In this document: piece after piece, positions 45,190 through 53,676 of the stretch | How positions within the stretch are numbered: the first letter of the stretch is position 1 | How the letters are laid out: the number at the start of each line of letters is the position of its first letter | NCBI GenBank assembly: GCA_963779735.1 | Contig: CAVZZJ010000004.1 | Coordinates: forward strand, 930,001-994,000 | Direction of reading: 5' to 3' | Source: Bog-473 sp963779735 | Lineage (GTDB): Bacteria > Actinomycetota > Acidimicrobiia > Acidimicrobiales > RAAP-2 | Length of the DNA: 64,000 bases | Made by a program: the position numbers and the translations under genes | Notes under the pieces: generated by a model | Told to the model about the DNA's origin: nothing | Databases searched by the model: none | The model's input: the letters and a program-made list of their open reading frames with translations, nothing else

Positions 45190-45340
45190 ATCAATATTTC
45201 AGCCTAAATGGATTACCAACACCACTAAGTCGGAGCTCCATAATAGGTGGCGGTCGAAGGAACGATCGGGGGCAACCGGACGTCGCCCTCCGATGGGCGC
45301 TCTGTGACGGGTTGCTACCGTCGCCGACGGGAGGTGAACG

Positions 45341-45991
45341 ATGGCCGACGACGAAGAGGCAGCGCAATCTCGTGTGACTCTGGGCAAGGGCAGGATGGAG
45401 GCGTTCAGCGATGGTGTGCTGGCGATCGCCATCACATTGCTCGTGCTCGATCTCGCAATTCGCCCACCCGGCTCCCCAACCGAACAGTTCCTACGTGGCT
45501 GGCCGTCCTATCTCGCCTACCTCGTGAGCTTCCTCACCATCGGCGCCGCCTGGGTCGCCCATCACGGCCTGACCGACGGTCTCGATCGGGTTGACCGAAT
45601 CTTCCTCCGGCTCAATCTGCTGTTCTTGCTGGTGGTCTCCTTTTTGCCCTTTCCCACGAGGCTCGTCGCAGAGGCAATCGACAAGAGCACGGACTGGCAA
45701 CGGATGGCAGCCGTGGTATACGGAGTGACACTTCTGTTGATCCGACTCGTGTTCACCGCACTGTCCGCCTACGTACGAAGAGCGCATCTGCGAGGACCAG
45801 GTGTTGAGGACCCTGACCTCACAGAAGCCCGCAGTAAGTTCCGGTTCGCCGTAGGCGGCTACGTGATCACGATCTTGCTCAGTTTCTTGGTTCCGATCGT
45901 TGCGATCGGCCTCTACTTCGCAATATCGGTCTTCTTGATGGTGCCGTTCCGGGTTGTCGCTCGAGCAGCATTCGGACGTGGCTCGACCTGA
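45341..45991 (+). CDS. TMEM175/DUF1211-type channel-like protein
   Basis: 216 residues with about six hydrophobic segments. The first contains the family signature R-M-E-A-F-S-D-G-V-L-A-I-A-I-T-L-L-V-L, the pore-lining helix of bacterial TMEM175 potassium channels. Probably a cation channel subunit in the cytoplasmic membrane. Confidence 0.88.
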   Translation: MADDEEAAQSRVTLGKGRMEAFSDGVLAIAITLLVLDLAIRPPGSPTEQFLRGWPSYLAYLVSFLTIGAAWVAHHGLTDGLDRVDRIFLRLNLLFLLVVSFLPFPTRLVAEAIDKSTDWQRMAAVVYGVTLLLIRLVFTALSAYVRRAHLRGPGVEDPDLTEARSKFRFAVGGYVITILLSFLVPIVAIGLYFAISVFLMVPFRVVARAAFGRGST

Positions 45992-46085
45992 ACGCCGCCC
46001 GCAACCGTTGCCGAGGAAGATCGTTGTACCGGGAGACTCACAAGTCTGAAGTGGTCCCGATCCCGGTGGACTGGGGGCATCCTCT

Positions 46086-46991
46086 TCAGTCGAACCAGAA
46101 GTTCCAGGTCGGACTATCCAACAGGACATCCGCCAGAGTGCGGATCGAGTCGACGTACAGCGGGGGCTGGTATGCCTGGAACCCATCAGACCCGGCAAAG
46201 GCAAAGTGCTCAGCGGCCAACGCAACTGCGCTGGCCTCGGTCGATGCAGGACGCCCGACGAGGAACTCCACGGTGTCGAAGCCCAGACGGAACAGGCAGG
46301 CACCAAAGCGGTCTTCCCAGCTGCGCATCATCACCGAGAGTGGGGTCGCTCCTGTCTCGGACATGAAGTGATTGACGGCTCCCATCCAACCGATCGTGTA
46401 GGGGATGTCGGCGGCTCGAGCGGTCTCGACCAGACCAATACGGCCCGGTGGCGACTCGAGCGCCGCCCGATGCCTTCTCTCGGGGTCACCGACCGTACGC
46501 TGGGCCAAGGCCAACCCTGGAAACCCGACGCCCCATGGAGCGACCTGATCGAAGAACATGGCCCCTTCCTCCTCGTCGAGATCCATTTCCTCGAACTGAG
46601 GTAGGCGCCCTGGGATCTTGGGTCGGTCTTCAGGTGCCAAGAGGCTCACCGGTACGGCCCCGTTCCATCGCTGGCGGAAAACGATTGCCTCGTCGAGGTC
46701 ATCAGGCCTTGGGTTGCGCTGTGGATCGAGTTCACCACTGTCCCATGGCCGGCCAGGATTTGTAACAGGCTCCAGGTCGTCAAGGATCACCGGAACCAGT
46801 CCCAGTTCGGTGGACGAGTCGGAGAGCTCCAACCACAAGGCGCCCGGACTCTCTACCTGACCATCGGTCACCCACAGCACGGGAGCACCAGTGGCCGGAC
46901 CCATGAGTTGTGGACGAACGAGCTCGCCGGGGGGAACCACTACTTTCCCGAACTGGAGGGGTACTCCTTCCGCCAACTCTTGGAGGTGCAC
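46086..46991 (-). CDS. DUF4253-containing protein
   Basis: 301 residues. The C-terminal 120 residues carry the DUF4253 signature: A-V-N-H-F-M, V-M-M-R-S-W-E-D-R-F-G-A, L-G-F-D-T-V-E-F-L-V-G-R-P and A-L-A-A-E-H-F-A-F. No signal peptide. DUF4253 proteins are often found among immunity-type genes; the role here is not known. Confidence 0.8.
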   Translation of the reverse strand: MHLQELAEGVPLQFGKVVVPPGELVRPQLMGPATGAPVLWVTDGQVESPGALWLELSDSSTELGLVPVILDDLEPVTNPGRPWDSGELDPQRNPRPDDLDEAIVFRQRWNGAVPVSLLAPEDRPKIPGRLPQFEEMDLDEEEGAMFFDQVAPWGVGFPGLALAQRTVGDPERRHRAALESPPGRIGLVETARAADIPYTIGWMGAVNHFMSETGATPLSVMMRSWEDRFGACLFRLGFDTVEFLVGRPASTEASAVALAAEHFAFAGSDGFQAYQPPLYVDSIRTLADVLLDSPTWNFWFD

Positions 46992-47096
46992 CCGTAGATC
47001 ATATGAGATGATTCCGGCTCAGATCTGGTTGAGGGGCGGAGGCCATCTCCGGACGACAGAGGCATCGTGCTAAGGACTTCGCTGGGCGCATTTTGA
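46992..47096. other. Intergenic, no gene seen
   Basis: Part of a 340-bp gap between the DUF4253 gene and the YidC pair. Only the ClpX-type zinc finger remnant that follows is recognisable. Confidence 0.4.
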
Positions 47097-47168
47097 GAGG
47101 AATGCATCTCACTCTGCGTTTCGATTCTTGCGGACAAGGGTGTCGAACTGCCGCCGCCCTATCCCGAT
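47097..47168 (+). pseudogene. Remnant of ClpX-type zinc finger gene
   Basis: 72 bp identical to 51463-51534 except for one base; encodes E-E-C-I-S-L-C-V-S-I-L-A-D-K-G-V-E-L-P-P and stops shortly after. The 5' three quarters of the gene are absent. Confidence 0.85.
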
Positions 47169-47330
47169 TCTAGCTAGCCAGAGGGTCCAGAACCGGCGGC
47201 GGACTACTCATGGTCGTTGCCGACGGGAGTTTCTGGAAACGTCCACGGGATCGCAGGGGATGCCCCTCCGGCGGCGGCATCTAGGCCCCACTACCGTGAA
47301 CGGCCGGTCAGGACTATTCTGGTTCACGTG

Positions 47331-47597
47331 ATGCTGGCACGGGCTTTCGTGGACATGGTGCTCGTCTGGGCTGTCTCAGTCCCATCCATTCAGCCCGCCT
47401 TGGCGCAGTTCGTCCCACTGATTTTGATCGTCACGATCATTAGCTCCCTCGCTCTCGTCTCGCTCAGCACGACCTCGGTTTTTGCTCGCCTCCCCGACTC
47501 GCTTCGAGTGCAGTGGTTGCGATCTATCGGGGTTCCCGCCACGGGGCTCTCGGGTTCCGTTCCGTCTCTCGTTCTCCTGACACAGCCTCGACGTTGA
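47331..47597 (+). CDS. Small two-helix membrane protein upstream of YidC
   Basis: 88 residues from ATG 47331 (upstream in-frame GTG at 47217 and 47328). Two hydrophobic stretches (M-V-L-V-W-A-V-S-V-P and F-V-P-L-I-L-I-V-T-I-I-S-S-L-A-L-V) then a polar tail. Actinobacterial accessory YidC genes are often preceded by a small membrane protein of the DUF6412 type, which this resembles in size and place; the assignment is tentative. Confidence 0.5.
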   Translation: MLARAFVDMVLVWAVSVPSIQPALAQFVPLILIVTIISSLALVSLSTTSVFARLPDSLRVQWLRSIGVPATGLSGSVPSLVLLTQPRR

Positions 47598-47661
47598 GTC
47601 GACCCGACGGGCCTTGTGACCGTCGTCGTCGACTTCAACCTTTCGAGACCAAGGAGAACTC

Positions 47662-48528
47662 ATGTTTGTATGCCGCACCGCATCCACCGTCCTGGCGGAG
47701 AGCTCGCTCATCCATTTAGTCGGGGGGCTCTTCCACCCCGTGTTTGTGGTGTTAGCCACAGTTTTGGCAGCCATCTACGGTCTGACTGCCAGCTACGGCT
47801 TCGCCATCGTCGTCTTGACCATAGTGATCATGGCGTTGCTGATGCCCCTCACCATCTCGAGCACGAGATCGATGATGGCGATGCAGCGCCTACGGCCCAA
47901 GATCACCCGTCTGCAGCAGAAGTACAAGGGACCAGAGAACCGAGAGCAGTTGAACCGAGAGCTGATGCGGGTCTACAAAGAGGAGGGGATTAACCCGGCC
48001 GGGAGCTGTCTCCCGCTGCTCTTGCAGATTCCCTTGTTGGTCGTCCTCTATGACGTGATCAAGGGCTTGACCAACAGCTTCGTCGCCATGGCGCAGGGCC
48101 ACCCAGTCGCCGTCGCACAGCCCCGCTACATCCCAACCTCGTCCAAGATGTACCACAACTTGGTGGCCAGCCACGGAGCGATGAACTGGCTCGGCATCAA
48201 TCTGGCCTTGCGGCCATTGTCAGCCCATCCCCAGTGGTTCGGGGTCCTTCCGTACCTCGCTCTCGTGTTCGTTGCAGTGGTGCTTCAATGGGTCCAGTTG
48301 GCCCAGGCGAGAAGGCACACCCCCGCTGCCGCTCAAGCGAACCCGCAGATGCAGACGGTGCAGAAATTTCTGCCGCTTCTCTTTGTCTATGTCTACCTCG
48401 TGATCCCTGCGGCCGTGGTCCTCTACATCGTCGTTTCGACAATGGTCCGCATAGGGACACAACACTTCCTGTTCCGTGGAGGGAACGCCGAGCCCCCACC
48501 CTCCGCCAGAGCGGGCCCGGTGGCTTGA
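47662..48528 (+). CDS. Accessory YidC/Oxa1-family insertase
   Basis: 288 residues, ATG with AAGGAG upstream. The conserved core is clear: a first helix (V-F-V-V-L-A-T-V-L-A-A-I-Y-G), the cytoplasmic loop K-Y-K-G-P-E-N-R-E-Q-L-N-R-E-L-M-R-V-Y-K-E-E-G-I-N-P-A-G-S-C-L-P, and hydrophobic segments to the end with F-L-P-L-L-F-V-Y. Its location in an island, away from rnpA/rpmH, marks it as a second copy. It inserts membrane proteins; the client is unknown. Confidence 0.92.
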   Translation: MFVCRTASTVLAESSLIHLVGGLFHPVFVVLATVLAAIYGLTASYGFAIVVLTIVIMALLMPLTISSTRSMMAMQRLRPKITRLQQKYKGPENREQLNRELMRVYKEEGINPAGSCLPLLLQIPLLVVLYDVIKGLTNSFVAMAQGHPVAVAQPRYIPTSSKMYHNLVASHGAMNWLGINLALRPLSAHPQWFGVLPYLALVFVAVVLQWVQLAQARRHTPAAAQANPQMQTVQKFLPLLFVYVYLVIPAAVVLYIVVSTMVRIGTQHFLFRGGNAEPPPSARAGPVA

Positions 48529-48618
48529 GCCGAATCCTCGTATTCCAAGTGGGGCCGCACCCGAGTCCGGCGCCAGGGGGCACCCCGATGCGTCACCCAG
48601 GCGTGGCATTGTCAATGA

Positions 48619-49092
48619 ATGCAGAATGATCCGATGGGCACAACTGGTGAAAGGGTCGTTCCATATGACCTGGGCGTCGAGTGGGAACCCAACACCTCCG
48701 ACCCTGTGCTCATGCAGCATGGGGTCAATGCCCATCTCGCCGTCGATCCCTATTTCGACGATAACGATCGACGGCTTGTGGTCATTCGCTTGCGTCGTTG
48801 CCAAGGAGTGTGGCTCGGCTACCCCAATGATGAAGGCATCTCAGGTCATCGGTTATACCGAAGGGGACTCTCCGACTGCCGCTGGACAGGTGAGGTGCTC
48901 GAAAGCGAGTGGATTGAGAGCATCGTGACAGTAGCGTCGGCTCACCGGCGGTTTAGTCGAGAATCCTGGGTCGGTCTCAGGCATTGGATCTTGCTTTTCA
49001 AAGACAAGACTGCGGAGTGCATCGCTCGTGAGATTTCGGTGACACGAGTAACCAAGGCCGATCTCACGATCTCGCTTCTCGACTATCCCTAA
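48619..49092 (+). CDS. Hypothetical cytoplasmic protein
   Basis: 157 residues (ATG 48619, ATG 48634 possible). Mixed alpha/beta sequence with W-E-P-N-T-S-D-P, R-R-L-V-V-I-R-L-R-R-C-Q-G-V-W-L-G-Y-P-N-D-E-G and a strand-rich end. No signal peptide or motif recognised. Sits in a run of unrelated single genes. Confidence 0.55.
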   Translation: MQNDPMGTTGERVVPYDLGVEWEPNTSDPVLMQHGVNAHLAVDPYFDDNDRRLVVIRLRRCQGVWLGYPNDEGISGHRLYRRGLSDCRWTGEVLESEWIESIVTVASAHRRFSRESWVGLRHWILLFKDKTAECIAREISVTRVTKADLTISLLDYP

Positions 49093-49160
49093 AGTGCCTG
49101 CCACGCCCTCCATCCGGCGTACGGAGGCAATCCATTGGAGTGATCATTTAGACTCTCTTC

Positions 49161-49727
49161 GTGGGGATATACGAGCCGCACCAGTTGGAGAACCTCCTCT
49201 TCGCCTCAACGGCCACCTTGACAGAGGGATTGAGCGACTCAGAGTTTGAGGAGATCGAAGGCCGATTCGGCTTCAAGTTTGGCCCCGACCATCGTGAACT
49301 CCTTGCCACCACATTGCCGCTTGGTAAAGGTTGGCCAGATTGGAGAGGCGACACGAATGCCAAACTCCAATCACGTTTGGATTGGCCAATAGAAGGATTG
49401 ATCTTTGACATCAAGCACGATCAGTTCTGGCCTCCCTCCTGGGGTGCACGGCCCGAAGACACTACGGAAGCAACAATCCTGGGACGAGAGAAGCTCCGCT
49501 CGATACCCATTTTGGTCCCGGTGTTCAGCCACCGCTGTCTGCCTGCCGCACCTTGCGAACCTTTGTCACCAGTGTTTTCGGTATACCAATCAGACACCAT
49601 CTACTACGGCTGCGACCTTGCCGACTATCTGAAGAACGAGTTTGGTGGAATGTGTGTGATCGAAGGGACTCCTAAGTACGTACCCTTCTGGTCCGAGCTG
49701 GCCGAGGGTCGGGAAGACGAGATCTGA
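49161..49727 (+). CDS. SMI1/KNR4 (SUKH) family protein
   Basis: 188 residues. G-L-S-D-S-E-F-E-E-I-E-G-R-F-G-F-K-F-G-P-D-H-R-E-L-L is the SUKH N-terminal pattern, followed by W-P-D-W-R-G, I-P-I-L-V-P-V-F-S-H-R-C and S-V-Y-Q-S-D-T-I-Y-Y-G-C-D-L. Members are usually immunity proteins against secreted or contact toxins; no partner toxin is adjacent. Confidence 0.85.
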   Translation: MGIYEPHQLENLLFASTATLTEGLSDSEFEEIEGRFGFKFGPDHRELLATTLPLGKGWPDWRGDTNAKLQSRLDWPIEGLIFDIKHDQFWPPSWGARPEDTTEATILGREKLRSIPILVPVFSHRCLPAAPCEPLSPVFSVYQSDTIYYGCDLADYLKNEFGGMCVIEGTPKYVPFWSELAEGREDEI

Positions 49728-49869
49728 ACGGACCGAAACAATTGCTGACGGCTCCCCATGGCGCCGAACGTGGGCGGCGGCGGGTGATCGCCAGTCACAA
49801 CCGGTGGTATATCTGCCCAATCCGGACGCCCTATGAGCGCCCCACCGTCCCGGCGCTTGGGACCCACGA

Positions 49870-50334
49870 TCAGGACGTGGTGTGATACGAGAAGAGAGTT
49901 TCCACTCCTGCTCTCGGGAAGTCTCCACTGAACATTGATGGTGGATAATCGCCCTCGGGATCCTCACGTCCAGCAACGGCTCCGCAGACGACCCAGCCGT
50001 GGGAGTTTCGAGAGTCGACCGTGAAGCAGCTCTCGAACTTGTTATGTGGCCTTCCAAGGACGGCAATCGCCGCCGAAAGGTCAGGCTCAGATTCCGTCTT
50101 TGAGATACGCAGGCCATCAAGAGATTGACCTATGCAAATTGCTCGCACGGGTTTGAACGAGATTTCAAGCGTGGACGGTGTCTCATCCGTCCTGAGGCTC
50201 CGGAGAATCAGCCATGAGTGACCGATTGACCATCTTTCCACTCTGAACGTGCGGTCGCTCTCGTAAATCGTCACCCTGTTGATTCTTCCACCCGTGGACT
50301 TGCGTGGCTCGCTCCTGGTGGCGGACTGGGCCAC
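49870..50334 (-). CDS. Hypothetical protein
   Basis: 154 residues. Strands F-R-V-E-R-W-S-I-G-H-S-W-L-I-L-R-S-L-R and V-R-A-I-C-I-G-Q-S-L-D-G-L and two cysteines later on. It begins 3 bp after the stop of the gene at 50338, so both form an operon. Possibly an immunity-type protein by style; unrecognised. Confidence 0.5.
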   Translation of the reverse strand: MAQSATRSEPRKSTGGRINRVTIYESDRTFRVERWSIGHSWLILRSLRTDETPSTLEISFKPVRAICIGQSLDGLRISKTESEPDLSAAIAVLGRPHNKFESCFTVDSRNSHGWVVCGAVAGREDPEGDYPPSMFSGDFPRAGVETLFSYHTTS

Positions 50335-50337
50335 CTC

Positions 50338-50823
50338 CTACGAATCCCACATCGGATACCCGTCGCCAATCGTTCGGGCCACCTCTGGGGCTGTCTGCCT
50401 TGCTATCTGCGCCAGCCGTTCATGTGCTGGCGGTCCAAAGACATCGAATGCCAACGGCACCGCAGAGCACAGGACGGCGTCAATGATTCTCTGCCCGAGA
50501 CCCTCCATGGCGTCGGGCGAGTGGTACCTCCAGCCACCACTGTCGGGTTCGTGTCTTGGCTTCCAGATCCATTGCACTCTGCGGCTGTCGGTCTCGACCA
50601 TCCAAATCGAGAACAGAACATCAAACTTCTCGGTCCCGAACTTATTCCATTTCGATTCCCGGATGTTTGTGGCGAAATCAAGATCGTTATTCCACCGGAG
50701 CAGATAACCGCCCCTGCCCTTTATTTCGAACCCAAGAGCCGAGAGTGCTGGTTCGACTTCTACATTGAGGGCAGCTCGGAAGAGCCGTCGGAACTTCTTC
50801 TCGTTACTCTCCTCGCTGTCCAC
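50338..50823 (-). CDS. DUF4304-like hypothetical protein
   Basis: 161 residues. F-R-R-L-F-R-A-A-L-N-V-E-V-E-P-A-L-S-A-L-G-F-E-I-K-G-R-G-G-Y-L-L-R-W is the helix and strand start seen in DUF4304-type proteins, followed by charged strands. The assignment is by pattern and moderate. Operon with the gene at 49870. Confidence 0.55.
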   Translation of the reverse strand: MDSEESNEKKFRRLFRAALNVEVEPALSALGFEIKGRGGYLLRWNNDLDFATNIRESKWNKFGTEKFDVLFSIWMVETDSRRVQWIWKPRHEPDSGGWRYHSPDAMEGLGQRIIDAVLCSAVPLAFDVFGPPAHERLAQIARQTAPEVARTIGDGYPMWDS

Positions 50824-50895
50824 CCGTCAACTGTCGCATAACAACGACCCCGCCGAAAGCCGAAGGTCCACTCTCCCGGCGTCCTGGAATACCCC

Positions 50896-51093
50896 CTATC
50901 GCCGATGTGTTCGAGCATTCAACTGTGCTACGACCCTGACTCCAAGCGACACGACTAGGACGACGATTCCCAAGCCAAGAACAAGGCTGGAGTTTGTTCC
51001 CCAGCCGATCAGCAGGATTGCGATGCCGACAAAGTTGGCGACGATGGTCCATATCCACCAGGTCCTGAGCGTCCGAGGTGCCATGGAGGTCAT
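50896..51093 (-). CDS. Small membrane protein
   Basis: 65 residues from ATG 51093 (the frame extends to 51147). Two hydrophobic helices, W-W-I-W-T-I-V-A-N-F-V-G-I-A-I-L-L-I and L-V-L-G-L-G-I-V-V-L-V-V-S-L-G-V. No function recognised. Confidence 0.55.
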   Translation of the reverse strand: MTSMAPRTLRTWWIWTIVANFVGIAILLIGWGTNSSLVLGLGIVVLVVSLGVRVVAQLNARTHRR

Positions 51094-51198
51094 TCTTGCC
51101 CATGTTCCAACTGATCGGCTCCCGGCGGACGGGGATACCCTGTACAAATCCAGTCTTCCCCCCGAGGGGATGGCGAAATGCGGAGATAGTCTTGCGGT

Positions 51199-51543
51199 GT
51201 GACCCCGAGCGGCCTACCGGCAGACCTGCAGATGGACGTAGCCGATATGGAGCGGACCCTGGAGCGGTTGCGAACCACCACTTCAGTTCCAGGTCCGCCG
51301 TTCGAGCTAAACGACGACGTTATGGAACTGAATCGTCAGTTCATAAACGTTCGTAGGTGGCTGACCCGTTATTTCGTCCGCCATCCACTCAAGTGTGCGT
51401 TCTGCGACAAGACGGCCAATCAGGTCAAAAGTCTCATAGCGGGTCCGGGCGTCACCATCTGCGAGGAATGCATCTCACTCTGCGTTTCGATTCTTGCGGA
51501 CAAGGGTGTCGAACTGCCGCCGCCGTATCCCGATCCGGCTTAG
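51199..51543 (+). CDS. Orphan ClpX-type zinc-binding protein
   Basis: 114 residues from a GTG. The C-terminal half is a complete ClpX N-terminal zinc domain: C-A-F-C-D-K (first pair), then C-E-E-C-I-S-L-C-V-S-I-L (second pair). The N-terminal half is helical and unlike ClpX; there is no AAA+ domain. It might bind ClpX adaptors or substrates on its own. A 3' fragment of the same gene lies at 47097. Confidence 0.8.
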   Translation: MTPSGLPADLQMDVADMERTLERLRTTTSVPGPPFELNDDVMELNRQFINVRRWLTRYFVRHPLKCAFCDKTANQVKSLIAGPGVTICEECISLCVSILADKGVELPPPYPDPA

Positions 51544-51620
51544 AACGCCACACCCGCTTCCAGCGGACGGGGCGAACCAAGCCACAGACACGCTCGGGGA
51601 GCGGCGAATAACCTGGGCTG

Positions 51621-52115
51621 ATGGCACCTTCCGGCTCTCAGCCGCCCCCAGCGGGTGCAACGCCAGAGGAGGTGGCCCTCTGGGGTTTCCCACCCGATGA
51701 TGGCGCATACGCCCATGGCGTGTCCTATTTCCCAGATGGCGTGGCGGCCGTCACGGTGAGCTTCCCTGGTAACCGTCCGACCGTCAAGCAGTTCGTTCGT
51801 TGTCATGGAGAGAATGACTGGCGCCCTGTGCCGCCCGAGGGGTGGCCACCCATCGAACTGGATGCCAGTAAGGATCTGGCAGAGCAGCTCTTGGGCCAGA
51901 CCCTCGGGGCGGTCAGGGTCATTGAAGCGAGAGGGTCACGAGGTACGAGTGCCGACGGCACCGACGTGTACAACCTGGAGCTGGAACTGGAAGTCGTCCC
52001 CCCGTTCCCCAGCAATCTGATGCATCTCAAGCAATGTCAGGCGTGGTACCAGATCCATTCAGGCGTCAAGGTGTTGATGCGTACGCATTCGAGGCCGGCA
52101 TCTTCCGAAGATTGA
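51621..52115 (+). CDS. Hypothetical protein
   Basis: 164 residues. Y-F-P-D-G-V-A-A-V-T-V-S-F-P-G-N-R-P-T and L-E-L-E-L-E-V-V-P-P-F strands, two cysteines and a W-Y-Q-I-H segment near the end. It follows the zinc protein by 77 bp on the same strand. Not assigned. Confidence 0.5.
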   Translation: MAPSGSQPPPAGATPEEVALWGFPPDDGAYAHGVSYFPDGVAAVTVSFPGNRPTVKQFVRCHGENDWRPVPPEGWPPIELDASKDLAEQLLGQTLGAVRVIEARGSRGTSADGTDVYNLELELEVVPPFPSNLMHLKQCQAWYQIHSGVKVLMRTHSRPASSED

Positions 52116-52270
52116 ACTTGCTCGCTTGCCAAGGAGCGTCGTGTGGCTCGGAAAGTCCCCGACAGGGCCGGATCCCGCTCAAATCCGAAGCGCCGGTAAT
52201 GGTCCGGACATCTGTGGAGATTTGACAACGAACCGATCCGTTCCTGCGTGAAAAGACGGTGCAAGTGCAA

Positions 52271-53539
52271 ATGCGTCGATTCTCCATTGTCGTCTTAATG
52301 TTGCTTCCGTCACTGATCCTGGCGGGCTGCTCGTCGTCACCGCCGTCGGTGCCCCACCTGACGACGACCTCCGCTCCGCCTCCGACGACGACCTCTGCTC
52401 CAGCACCGACGACTTCGACCAGCAGTCCCGCATCGGCGAGCGAGACACTCACGGCCATCGCCTTCTTCAATCCGAAGCTGGGCTACGGGGTGTTCACCAG
52501 GCAGGGCGCTGTCGACTGCCAGGACTTGGTTGGCCCGACAAACGACGGAGGGGCCATATTCGGTCCACTGGTCCCGGTCACGTCGTGGACCTGCGCTAAC
52601 GGAGCCTCTGTGGAGTCCTTGGCCTTCGACGATCACGGCGACGGGTTTCTCTACGGTCCGGACCTGATGGTCACCCACGACGGCGGCACGACGTGGGTGC
52701 GAAGCGTCCAACCCGGAGCCGTTCTGAGCGTGGAGGCACTCGGATTGTCGGTATGGATGCTGGAGGCTCAATGCCCGTCGCCTTCGATCTCACGAACCTG
52801 TGCTGTGCGACTCTTCGAGTCGACCGATGGAGGACGCACCTGGTCATCCTCGTCATCTCCCCCCAATGCCGTCGTTAATGCCTATGCCGGGTCGCAAGGT
52901 CAGACCTGGATGGTGCGTATCAGTCAGTCGTCCGCCTACGTGCTGCAAAATGTCGTGAGCAGCCCGCAGGATCAGGCAAACACCGCCCCGCTGTGGTTCA
53001 CCACGGACGGTGGGACATCGTGGTCAGAGCGGTCGATCCCCTGCGCCGTCGTCTCTTCGGACAGTGCGGGTCAATCCATCTCGCTCTCAGCTGCGCCGGA
53101 CGGCACACTGCTCGCCGTATGCGCAGGTGAAGGGGGAGCCGGAAACCAAGCGAAATCAGCTCTGCGGTCATCCAACGGCGGAGTCACCTGGGCAGTGCAA
53201 TCGTCGTGCCCTATAGCGAGCCCGTCGTCGGCGCCAGGGACGAGTTGTGACATCTTTGCCTTCGGCTACCTAGGAGGAATCGACGCCGTCTCGGCGGACA
53301 CCGTGTTCCTCTATGGCGGCCGCAGTTCGCTCCTGGTCAGCCACGACGGTGGCGCACAGTGGCAAGCTGTGCAGCCCCTCATCGGCGACACTTCCGGCGG
53401 GACTCAGCAGGCGATCTTCTTCAACGCCTCTGATGGCGTAGTGCTCGGGGAAGGCGGCGATACCGATGAGGCAGTAACCCTGTGGAGCACAAGTGACGGT
53501 GGAACGCAATGGACTGCGATAGTGCCACAGACGAACTGA
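52271..53539 (+). CDS. Lipoprotein with YCF48/BNR-type beta-propeller
   Basis: 422 residues from ATG 52271 (GTG 52259 in frame). Lipobox L-I-L-A-G-C, Thr/Pro linker, then repeated Asp-box segments: T-H-D-G-G-T-T-W, S-T-D-G-G-R-T-W, T-T-D-G-G-T-S-W, S-S-N-G-G-V-T-W, S-H-D-G-G-A-Q-W and S-D-G-G-T-Q-W. Such propellers bind ligands outside the cell. Single gene. Confidence 0.85.
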   Translation: MRRFSIVVLMLLPSLILAGCSSSPPSVPHLTTTSAPPPTTTSAPAPTTSTSSPASASETLTAIAFFNPKLGYGVFTRQGAVDCQDLVGPTNDGGAIFGPLVPVTSWTCANGASVESLAFDDHGDGFLYGPDLMVTHDGGTTWVRSVQPGAVLSVEALGLSVWMLEAQCPSPSISRTCAVRLFESTDGGRTWSSSSSPPNAVVNAYAGSQGQTWMVRISQSSAYVLQNVVSSPQDQANTAPLWFTTDGGTSWSERSIPCAVVSSDSAGQSISLSAAPDGTLLAVCAGEGGAGNQAKSALRSSNGGVTWAVQSSCPIASPSSAPGTSCDIFAFGYLGGIDAVSADTVFLYGGRSSLLVSHDGGAQWQAVQPLIGDTSGGTQQAIFFNASDGVVLGEGGDTDEAVTLWSTSDGGTQWTAIVPQTN

Positions 53540-53676
53540 CGACGCACCAAGTTCACTTAATTGACGATGTCCTCCCGATTACTGCACAGTGACCGACACG
53601 CCCGGCAGTCGAACACGGCGGTATCTGACCCAATCCGGACCCCGCAGGAGTGTCCCACCATGCCAGCGTTCTGGGA

